Notes under the pieces: model-generated
The model's input: only the letters and a program-made list of their open reading frames with translations
The model's database searches: none
Told to the model about the DNA's origin: nothing
Part shown: positions 44,440-52,853 of the stretch, piece after piece
Numbering within the stretch: position 1 is the stretch's first letter
Layout of the letters: every line of letters starts with the position of its first letter
Assembly (NCBI GenBank): GCA_943367595.1
Contig: CALRJS020000007.1
Coordinates: 44,245 to 108,244 of the forward strand
Direction of reading: 5' to 3'
DNA from: MW101C3 sp943367595
Lineage (GTDB): Bacteria > Cyanobacteriota > Cyanobacteriia > PCC-6307 > Cyanobiaceae
Length of the DNA: 64,000 nt
Program-made: the position numbers and the translations under genes

Positions 44440-47400
44440 TCAGGCGGCCGGGCCTGACGGCAGCACCGGTTCGGTGGCCTGGCTGGCGGGGAACCAGGAG
44501 GCTTCCAGCTGCTTCATGAGCACATAGAAGGAGGGCACCACAAACAGGCTGAGCACCGTGGCCACCAGCAGGCCACCGAAGATGACGGCCCCCAGCGACT
44601 GCTGGCTGAGAGCGCCGGCGCCGCTGGCCACCAGCAGGGGGAAGAAGCCGGCCAGGGCCGCCATGGCCGTCATCAGGATCGGGCGCAAGCGGGAGCAGGC
44701 GGCCGCCATGGCCGCTTCGGTGGAGCTCATGCCCTGCTCCATGCGCTGGTTGGCAAGATCCACGATCAGGATGCCGTTCTTGGCCGCCAGGCCGATCAAC
44801 GTCACCAGGCCCACCTGGGCGTAGACGTTGTTCACCTGGCCGCGCAACACCAGGAACATCAGCGCGCCGAGCATGGCCAGGGGCACCGTCATCAGGATGA
44901 TCAGCGGATCGATGTAGCTGCCGTACTGAGCGGAGAGCACCAGATACACCACCACGATCCCCAGTGCGAACACCAGGATCGCCAGGGCGCCGGCCTGCAC
45001 CTCCGATCGGGTCAACGCCGACCAGGCTGAGCCGATGTTGGCGAAATTGAGGCGTCGGAACACCGCCGCGATCGTGTCGATCGCCTGGCCGCTGCTCTTG
45101 CCGGCGGCCTCCACCCCCTGAATCAGCACCGTGCGGTAGAGATCGAAGTGGCTGATGATCGGCGGGGCGCTGTCGAGGCGGGCCTTCACCACGTTGGCGA
45201 GCGGCACCAGAGCGCCGGTGCGGTTGCTCACATAGAGATTGTTGAGGTCCTGGATCATGGTGCGGTGGCTCGCATCGGCCTGGACGTACACCTGCCGGTA
45301 CTGCTGCTGCTCGTAGGTCTGGTTCACGAAGCTGCCGCCGGTGAGGGTACCCAGGGCCTCCATGGCGGCACTGAAGTCGATGTCGAGCGAGGCCATGCGG
45401 TCGCGGTCCACGTCGAGGCGCCACACCGGCGCATCACTGACGAACTGGGTGTAGAGGTTGCCGAAGGTGCCGGTGCCCCTGGCCTTGGCGATCAGTTGCT
45501 TGGCGAGACCGGCCAGCTCGGTGGGGCTGTAGCCGCCATTGCTGAGGTCGTTGAACTGGAAGGACAGCCCCCCCTGGGCGCCGAAGCCCGGCACAGCCGC
45601 CGGCGCCTGGGCGAGCACGAGCGCACCGGGGATCTTGGCGAAGGCCTCGTTCATCCGCCCGATGATGGCGTTGGCCGATTGCTGCGGACTGGTGCGTTCC
45701 TCGATCGGCTTGAAGCCGAAGAAGAAGAGTCCCTGGTTCAACGAACCGCCGTTGAATCCGGCCCCTGCCACCAGCTCTCCGGACACCACATCCGGCTCCT
45801 TGGCGATGATCTTGCGGGCCTCATCCGCCACCGCCATGGTGGCCTCGATCGACGACTGGGCCGGCAACTGGATGATGCCCAGGCCATAGCCCTGGTCTTC
45901 GGTGGGCACGAAACCGGTGGGGATGAGCACGAAGGCGGCACCGGTGAGCAGCACCCCGCCCAGCAATGCCGCCAGCACCAGGCGCCGAAGCCGGATCACC
46001 TGCTGAAGCAGAGCGGCATAGCCACGGGCCACCTGGTCGAAGAGCTTGTTGAAGGCCGTGAAGATGGGCATCAGGAACGTGCCCACCACCGCGCCCACCA
46101 GCCCCAGCACCACGGCCAGCAGCCAGCCCCCCGCCAGGGTGCCGTACAGCGCGCCGAAGGCTCCGCCGATCGCTGTCCAGCGCCAGCCCCTGGGTTCGGT
46201 CTTGCCGCCACCGAGCAGCAAGGCCGATTGCAGCGGCTTGCCGGTGATCGCATTGAAGGTGGACACGATGATCGAGAAGACGATCGTGAGTGCGAACTGC
46301 CGGTAGATCACGCCGGTGGCACCCGGGAAGAAGGCCACGGGCACGAACACGGCCAGCAGCACCAGGGCGGTGGCCAGGATGGCGCCCGTGAGCTCCTTCA
46401 TGGCATTGGAGGCCGCCACAAACGGTGGGTCGCCGGCTTCGATGCGCGCCGACACGGCCTCCACCACCACGATCGCGTCATCCACCACCAGGCCGGTGGC
46501 CAGGATGATGCCCAGGAGGGTGAGTTCGTTGATCGAAAAGCCGAACGCCTTCACGAACACCATCGCCCCCAGCAGGGCGATCGGCAGGGCGAGGGCCGGC
46601 ACAGCCGTGGCCTTCCAGTCCTGCAGGAACAGGAAGATGATCAGCAGCACCAGCACCACCGCATCACGCAGGGCATCAAGGGCCCCTTCGATCGAGGCAT
46701 TGATGAAGTCGGTCTGGTCGAACACTTTCTCCAGCACCACACCCGGCGGCAGTGTGTTGCGGAACTGGGTGAGCACCTCATCCACCGCATCCGCTGTGGT
46801 GATCGCATTGCTGCCAGGCAGCTGGATCACCCCGAACCCCACCGATGGGTAGCCACTGATGGCATTGATGGCGGCCTGATTGAAGTTCTGGAAGGCGTAC
46901 TCAGCGCGGCCCACATCCCCCAGACGAATCAATCCACCATCGGGCCCCTTGGAGAGGATGAGTTTTTCGAATTCTCCAACCGTTTCCAGGTTGCCGTTCA
47001 CCAGAATCGGGAAGGTGGAGCGGTTGGTGGGCAGCGATGGCGGGCCACCCACGCTGCCGGCGATCACCACCACGTTCTGGGATTTCAGCGCATTCACCAC
47101 ATCGGTGATGGACAGGTTGAAACGGGCCAGCCGTAGCGGATCCACCCACAGGCGAAAGGCGGGATCACTGGCCCCGAAGATGTTCACCTGGCCGACACCA
47201 TCCGCGCGCGTGAGCGGATAGACGAGATTGAGCTGCAGGAGCCCATTCAAGAAGGTGCCGTCAAACTGGCCTTCCGTGGAGGTGAGGTTGTAAACGAGCA
47301 GGTAGCTGCCGGAGGTCTGCTGAACCGTCACCCCCTGGGCATTCACCTGGGGCGGCAATTGTGGGGTGGCGGTCTGAACGCGGTTCAGCACGTTCACCTG

Positions 47401-47715
47401 ATCGATGTCCGCGTTCGTGCCTGGCTTGAAGTAGACGTTGATCTGGCTGCTGCCCTCTCCGGTGCTGGTGGAGGTGATGTAATCCATCCCCGGCGCCCCG
47501 TTGATCTGCTCCTCGAGCGGCCCGGTCACGGCACTTTCCACCGTGAGCGCATCGGCCCCGGGCAGGTTGGCGTTCACCTGGATCGTGGGCGGAGCGATGT
47601 CCGGCAGGTTCTCGATCGGCAGCAGAGGCAGGGCGATCACGCCTGCCAGCAGGATCAGCACACTGCACACCGTGCTGAGCACGGGGCGGCGGATGAAGGT
47701 ATCCGAAAGGCTCAT
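44440..47715 (-). CDS. RND efflux permease (HAE1 family), system 1
   Basis: 1091 residues. Starts MSLSDTFIRRPVLSTVCSVL, as in AcrB-type pumps, with two large periplasmic loops and 12 membrane helices. The proton-relay Asp pair is in LATGLVVDDAIVVVEAV. Exports drugs or lipophilic compounds by proton exchange through an adaptor and an outer-membrane channel. ATG overlaps the stop of the adaptor gene by 4 nt. Shares long blocks with the second pump but is clearly diverged. No TolC-like gene is in the window. Confidence 0.93.
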   Translation of the reverse strand: MSLSDTFIRRPVLSTVCSVLILLAGVIALPLLPIENLPDIAPPTIQVNANLPGADALTVESAVTGPLEEQINGAPGMDYITSTSTGEGSSQINVYFKPGTNADIDQVNVLNRVQTATPQLPPQVNAQGVTVQQTSGSYLLVYNLTSTEGQFDGTFLNGLLQLNLVYPLTRADGVGQVNIFGASDPAFRLWVDPLRLARFNLSITDVVNALKSQNVVVIAGSVGGPPSLPTNRSTFPILVNGNLETVGEFEKLILSKGPDGGLIRLGDVGRAEYAFQNFNQAAINAISGYPSVGFGVIQLPGSNAITTADAVDEVLTQFRNTLPPGVVLEKVFDQTDFINASIEGALDALRDAVVLVLLIIFLFLQDWKATAVPALALPIALLGAMVFVKAFGFSINELTLLGIILATGLVVDDAIVVVEAVSARIEAGDPPFVAASNAMKELTGAILATALVLLAVFVPVAFFPGATGVIYRQFALTIVFSIIVSTFNAITGKPLQSALLLGGGKTEPRGWRWTAIGGAFGALYGTLAGGWLLAVVLGLVGAVVGTFLMPIFTAFNKLFDQVARGYAALLQQVIRLRRLVLAALLGGVLLTGAAFVLIPTGFVPTEDQGYGLGIIQLPAQSSIEATMAVADEARKIIAKEPDVVSGELVAGAGFNGGSLNQGLFFFGFKPIEERTSPQQSANAIIGRMNEAFAKIPGALVLAQAPAAVPGFGAQGGLSFQFNDLSNGGYSPTELAGLAKQLIAKARGTGTFGNLYTQFVSDAPVWRLDVDRDRMASLDIDFSAAMEALGTLTGGSFVNQTYEQQQYRQVYVQADASHRTMIQDLNNLYVSNRTGALVPLANVVKARLDSAPPIISHFDLYRTVLIQGVEAAGKSSGQAIDTIAAVFRRLNFANIGSAWSALTRSEVQAGALAILVFALGIVVVYLVLSAQYGSYIDPLIILMTVPLAMLGALMFLVLRGQVNNVYAQVGLVTLIGLAAKNGILIVDLANQRMEQGMSSTEAAMAAACSRLRPILMTAMAALAGFFPLLVASGAGALSQQSLGAVIFGGLLVATVLSLFVVPSFYVLMKQLEASWFPASQATEPVLPSGPAA

Positions 47716-48848
47716 TGACGGGCCGCCGGGGGAGCGGAAGCAGGCGCCGCTGCAGCGGCGGCGCGCACAGCCAGGCCACTGCGCAACTGGGCCAGGTTGC
47801 CCAGGATCACTGAATCGGTGCTCTGCAGGCCCGAAGCCACCGGGAACATCCCGCCTTGCAGCGTGCCCAGGGTGACGGGCACCTGCACCGCCACCAGGGC
47901 ACCGGCGGGTGGCGGTGGCTCAATCGGCCGGCCCAGCCGCTGCCGTGCCTCCTCGGGGCTCACAGCCAGGAACACAAAGGTCTTGCCGGCCTGGAGCAGC
48001 ACCGCCTGCTCTGGAATCGACAACGCCTTGCCCTGCGAGAAGATCAGTCGGGCGTTCACCCGCTGGCTGTTGCGCAGCACGCCGTCGTCGTTGGCGAAGG
48101 TGGCCTTCACCAGCAGGGTCTGGCGCTCCTTGTCGAGGGACGGGGCCACAAAACTGACGGCGCCGCGGGCTGTGAGCTCCGGGCGATCGGGCGCGCTCAG
48201 CACCACGGGCAGCCCCACCTTCACGCGGGCGGCATCGGTGCCCGGCACATCGAGGCGCACCCACAGGCGGGAGTTGTCGACCACGCTGGTGACGACACCG
48301 CCGGCGCGCACCACATCACCGAGCTTGGCGTTGATGCTGCCCACCTGGCCGGTGATGGGAGCCGTGACGTTCTTGTAACCCAAGGTGGCTTTCGAGGATT
48401 GCAGCCGATCACGGCTTACCAGAGCCTGGGTGACATAAAAATCACGATCCTTGGTGGAAACGGCACCCTGTTCGTTGAGAAAGATATAACGCTCAGCGTT
48501 CACCAGATCCTTGCGGGCTTCCGCCCGATCCGCATTGGTGGTGGCCTCCTGCTGCACCTGGTCGAGCCGGAAGAGCAACTCTCCTTTTCGCACCGCCTGA
48601 CCCTCCTGCATCGGCATCGCCACAATGCGCCCATCGATCTCGGGAGCGAGCTTCACCTCGCGGATGGCCTCCAGCGTGCTCTGGTAATCGGCGGAGTCGG
48701 TGAAGACGGAAGTGCGTGGATTCACCAGCCTGACGGCCGCCGGCGGCTGCTCGGGAAGCTTGGCCGGAGCACAGCCGATGAGAGCAACCAACGAGAGAAG
48801 AGAGGATGCCGCCAGAACGGTGGTGGGTGGCCGCAAAGGGCTGGTCAC
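47712..48848 (-). CDS. RND efflux periplasmic adaptor, system 1
   Basis: 378 residues from GTG (VTSPLRPPTTVL); a TTG four codons upstream is also possible. Lipobox SLVALIGC indicates a lipoprotein anchored in the inner membrane. Lipoyl/hairpin/beta-barrel order: KLAPEIDGRIVAMPMQEGQAV, hairpin to GYKNVTAPITGQVGSINAKLGD, then VKVGLPVVLSAPD. It bridges the RND pump to the outer-membrane channel. The C-terminal tail is Ala-rich. Confidence 0.9.
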   Translation of the reverse strand: MTSPLRPPTTVLAASSLLSLVALIGCAPAKLPEQPPAAVRLVNPRTSVFTDSADYQSTLEAIREVKLAPEIDGRIVAMPMQEGQAVRKGELLFRLDQVQQEATTNADRAEARKDLVNAERYIFLNEQGAVSTKDRDFYVTQALVSRDRLQSSKATLGYKNVTAPITGQVGSINAKLGDVVRAGGVVTSVVDNSRLWVRLDVPGTDAARVKVGLPVVLSAPDRPELTARGAVSFVAPSLDKERQTLLVKATFANDDGVLRNSQRVNARLIFSQGKALSIPEQAVLLQAGKTFVFLAVSPEEARQRLGRPIEPPPPAGALVAVQVPVTLGTLQGGMFPVASGLQSTDSVILGNLAQLRSGLAVRAAAAAAPASAPPAARQ

Positions 48849-48942
48849 GAGTGCGATCAATGTTGACGCACACCAGCGGACCTGTCTACGTCTGCATGGG
48901 CGTCGGCGCGCGCTGGGAACATGACGGAACGACGAGAGGCAA

Positions 48943-49185
48943 TCAGGGGCACTTCTGGCTTCCTCCGCCTCTGGAGAACTTGTGGTGGGAAGCAGGATCT
49001 GAGGTGGAGACCTGCAGCTGGCGCACCGTCTCCAGAGTGAGGCCGACAAAGGCCCCGAACCCGCCGAAGATCCCGCAGTAGAGGGCAAAGGAGCGCGTGG
49101 TCACCACCACCGGCGTGTGGATCACCACCGCATGCAGCATCACCGCCAAGGCGGCCCCGAGGCCACTGCCAATAAACCCGGCCAT
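48943..49185 (-). CDS. Small RND-associated membrane protein, copy 2 (ETVRQ motif), after a decayed RND 3' end
   Basis: 80 residues, two hydrophobic segments (GSGLGAALAVMLHAVVIHT; LYCGIFGGFGAFVGLT) and LETVRQLQVSTSDPASHH. Very close to copy 3 at 55937-56263 (both have MLHAVV-HTPV and GLxLETVRQLQ). It still follows the debris of an RND gene, so it is the survivor of a duplicated cassette. It may be expressed with the downstream adaptor and pump of system 1. Confidence 0.65.
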   Translation of the reverse strand: MAGFIGSGLGAALAVMLHAVVIHTPVVVTTRSFALYCGIFGGFGAFVGLTLETVRQLQVSTSDPASHHKFSRGGGSQKCP

Positions 49186-49460
49186 CAGAATCAGGCACCA
49201 CCATCAACGGCAGCACCTTGGCCACCAGCACTCCGCCGAAAACCACCGGGCCAAAGGAGGACTAGCAAAGGGCACCGGCTCCACTCGCGAACACCAGCGG
49301 CAAGAATCCGAACAACGAGGAAACACTGCGCCGGCCTGATCAAGGCCAACAGTGCGATGAGCACCATCCTCGCCACGCAGGAGGAAGGTGCGCATGAAAA
49401 CCCGTGTCTCCCAATCCAGATCCGTCCCCATGGGCTGATGAGCAAGGAAAACCGGGGTCA
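49186..49460 (-). pseudogene. RND permease C-terminal remnant
   Basis: In one frame the minus strand encodes SSLFGFLPLVFASGAGA, then a TAG at 49262-49264 (CAG in relatives), then SSFGPVVFGGVLVAK and LMVVP, corresponding to the last helices of RND system 2 (SSLFGFLPLVFASGAGA identical, SSLGTVVFGGLLVA similar). The rest of the pump gene is gone or scrambled upstream of about 49400. It carries a deletion at the end that joins MVVP to the start of the small gene. Confidence 0.7.
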
Positions 49461-50101
49461 ACTACGGCATCAACAATCCGGTGCTGAAGCCTCACTAGGG
49501 AGGGCAAATTTCCTGCCACCAGAGGAGCAATACCAGATGTCGCTTGACACCTGCCTGAGATCGGAGGAGCGAAGCCCTTGGGGACATCCAAATCCAAGGT
49601 TCAATAACGGTTACAGGTGCCAAATTGCACTAAGTGTCCCAAGCCATCAGCAGTTGATTCAGCGGTTGCTGGTCACTGAATGAAATTGTGAGAAAACAGA
49701 TCGAGGGAATTCCTCAAGAGGCTGAAAGGAGAAACGTTCAGGATTGCCTGGCCAGGCCGAAAGCGATGCCACTGCTTCCCAGAAGCCAAGGGGCATGACA
49801 AGACCTTTTTAAAACCGGAATGGTGAACACTCAATCATGGAGCAGCAGGCTTCTTGGCGAAGCTGAGTATAGGCCTCGTTCAGAGCCCAGCCTAGAGAGA
49901 TAGCCGAGAGACGTAAATCAGCCTTGCCCGCCCCATCTGGAGATGCTGACAGGCAAGACCTCATTGCTCACTGGTAGGCAGAAAATTCCATGCCGCCTAT
50001 AATGAGAACGAAACTCACCCATCCCCCGCTCAGAGACAACAATCTCAGAGTTCGTCTTTGCCCAGCGAAAGCCAACCGTTTCAAGCCGTTCTCAACCCCC
50101 C
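49461..50101. other. Intergenic interval upstream of the Kef-type antiporter
   Basis: About 640 bp with lower GC than the flanks and no gene supported; open frames are short and unconserved. It marks the left edge of the compositionally different Kef/ATPase segment. Confidence 0.4.
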
Positions 50102-52350
50102 ATGACCGAGCTCATCATAATTTTTGCCGCGGCGGCTTTCGGAGGCTTGTTGGCTTCCTTGATGAAGCAGCCCGTCATTCTTGGGTACTTGCTTGCGGGG
50201 GTGATTGTTGGACCTTTCGAGCTCGGGCTGATCAGTAACTACGAGGAAGTAGAAACAATCGCCGAATTGGGCGTTACGTTTCTACTCTTCACCATCGGAG
50301 TTGAGTTCTCCCTCGCTGAACTTAATAAGGTCAAAAAGATCGCATTGGGTGGTGGCGGTCTGCAACTGGTCCTCACGATCTCCCTGACGGCTTTGGTCGC
50401 CGTGGTGGCGGGCTGGGTCACCTCCGTTCCACAGGGTATCTTCCTAGCGAGTTGGTGTCACTCTCCTCCACTGCTGTGGTGATCAAGGCCCTGGCAGAGC
50501 AGGATGAAACGGCCTCGGCCCACGGGCAGGTGATGCTGGGCATCTTGATTGTCCAAGATCTTGCCCTTGGCCTGATGCTGGCGATCTTGCCGGCGCTGAA
50601 CAGTCCGATCGAGGAGCTCGGATTTGCCATCGGAATCGCTGTACTGAAGCTCGCGCTGTTTGCCCTAGGGGCGTTCGTAGTGGGGAAATGGCTCATCCCT
50701 CCTTACCTGCAGCTTCTGGCCAAGACGGAAAGCCACGAGCTTTTTCTTCTAGGGGTCGTGACGCTTTGCCTGGGCATTGCACTCCTCACGGGGAAGATTG
50801 GGCTGTCCACTGAAATGGGCGCATTTGTAGCGGGTCTGATGATTTCAGAGGTCGAGTATTCCGACCAGACCCTCGATTATGTTGAACCGATCCGGGACAT
50901 CTGTGCGGCTGCATTTTTTGCAGCGATTGGAATTTTGATCGATCCGGTTTTCCTTTGGAACAATCTGCCCCTGATCTTAGGGCTTGTCACCCTGGTATTG
51001 GTCGGCAAATCGTTTATCATTACGCCCTTGGTTATCCTGTTTCGCTATCCGCTGAATACTGCCATCATTGCTGGCCTGGGCTTAGCTCAGATTGGTGAGT
51101 TTTCCTTCGTACTGGCAGGACAGGGTAGCAAATTTGGCTTGATCTCAGAGAATGTCTACTCGTTGATCCTTGGAACAACCGCCGTGACTTTGATCGTCAC
51201 GCCCTTCGTGCTGCAATGGCTGCCTACGCTCTTAGCCAAAGCCGAGTCCATACCCTGGTTTACCCAGGCCGATGGCCCCATGGAAATCCCAAAAGATTCG
51301 CAATCCCTTCGAGATCATATTGTTGTCTGCGGTTACGGAAGAGTTGGCAGCAACATTGTGAAGCTGTTACGTGAACGCGACTACCCTGTATTAGTGATTG
51401 AGCAATCAGAGCAATATGTTCAAAAGTTGAGGGATGCAGAGATACCATACATCTTTGGCAATGCAGCCAGTGCCCTCGTTCTGGGAAAGGCCGGCGTCGA
51501 TCAGGCCAGAGGCATGGCGATCGCCCTGCCTGATCCCATGAGCATTCGCTTGTGCCTGAAGAGATCCCTTGCGCTCAACCCAGAACTGGATCTGGTGGTG
51601 CGTGCCAGCGCAGAGAAAGACATTGAACCCCTGTATCAGATGGGCGCTAAAGAAGTTGTGCAACCAGAGTTTGAGGCAAGCCTAGAGCTATCGTCACATC
51701 TTTTTTCCGGTTTGGGATTTCCCTTGGCTGCCATCCAGCAAAACATCCAGCAAATTCGAGATTCTCACTACTCAACTCTGCGTCCAGAGCAATCCAAGGA
51801 TCAGATCTCTCGAGAGGTCAAGGAGGCTACGCGCATGATGAAAAGCAAAATGTATTCCCTGCCTCCCAACTCTGCCTTGGCAGGAAAATCCCTTGAGAAA
51901 TCCCACATACGCTTGCTTTCCGGGGTCATCTTGATGGCGATTACACGCGCCAGTGGCGAGAAAATCGATTACCCCGAGTCGAACACCCTGATTCAAGAAG
52001 GGGATAACTATTTACTCGTAGGAGAAGTTGATGAACTAGCCGCTTTCAAGAAGCTGGTTGAAGGGGGAATAAAGCAGTTACCAGAGGATACCGATTCTTC
52101 CCTATGGATCCTCGTTTCCGAAGGCAGTGAAGTCGCCGGAAAGTCCTTGGCTCAACTTGATTTTCAGAAGCGATTCAGATCCACAATACAAGCAATTCGT
52201 CGCCAAGGAATGTATCTTCGATTTCCGAATGGGAAGTGTGTGATCAAAGCGGGAGACAGATTGTTGGTGTTCGGCTCACTGTCTGTTCTTGCTGATCTCA
52301 GTCAAAAGATCGCAGCCACTGCACACATCAAAACAATCGCCTCAGATTGA
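50102..52350 (+). pseudogene. Kef/CPA2-type cation:proton antiporter with RCK domains, single-base frameshift
   Basis: The frame opens MTELIIIFAAAAFGG with CPA2 membrane helices (VILGYLLAGVIVGPFELGL, FLLFTIGVEFSLAEL) and breaks at about 50446-50449, where loss of one G turns an expected LGELVSLSSTAVV into a shifted ASWCHS. The rest continues in the next frame: membrane helices, an RCK/TrkA-N domain (HIVVCGYGRVGSNIVKLL) and two TrkA-C domains (GKSLEKSHIRLL; AGKSLAQLDFQKRF). Intact it would be about 749 residues and exchange K+ or Na+ for protons. Sequencing error, recent mutation or phase variation are all possible. Codon use is less GC-rich than the neighbours. Confidence 0.8.
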
Positions 52351-52853
52351 GAGCATAGTTGGTTTTCACTTACAGACTCTACGGCTAAATCACAACTTCC
52401 TCCTGGGTCTCGATCTTGCTTCCCTTCAGGTGCTCCTTGCGCGCCTCGATCCAGCCGCCGAACCCCTTGGCCTTATTGGTTCCCGCACCCCATTTTGTGA
52501 CTGGGGCATGTCTGGAACAGGTCGGCTGGACTAGGTCTTTGGCGGGGGAAGGCCACAGGCAGGGGAAGCGCAGCTCCGGCGTTTGCCTTGTGTCAACGAC
52601 CGAGGTAGGCGTCACATTCTCATCCATGAAGGGGAGTTCGATCGTTCTCAGGCACGACTGGGTGAACCATCAAGGCAGGTTGCCGATATTCCCGTCGATG
52701 CGTCAAGAATCGGATATTCCAGAAGCAGATCGCCTTCGCGGAACTTAGGTTAGCGCTTATGAATGCCTATACTGATTGAACCAAAGGTTTTCTTGCTATA
52801 CACTTCAAACTTCCTTCAAACCCTAGCCGCTATCTCGCGCACAACCTCCTGCA
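52351..52853. other. Intergenic interval between the antiporter and the P-type ATPase
   Basis: 500 bp with no supported gene. Short open frames on the minus strand (ending EARKEHLKGSKIETQ) have no recognisable family. The last 110 bp are AT-rich and probably hold the ATPase promoter. Confidence 0.4.

Noticed and set aside
42355..47136. Long antisense open frames (over 600 codons) opposite SulP and RND genes
   Set aside because: High GC creates long open frames on the opposite strand; their translations have no family resemblance, while the sense genes are clear.
52385..52627. 80-codon minus-strand frame between Kef and ATPase
   Set aside because: No family resemblance and no ribosome-binding site; treated as intergenic.
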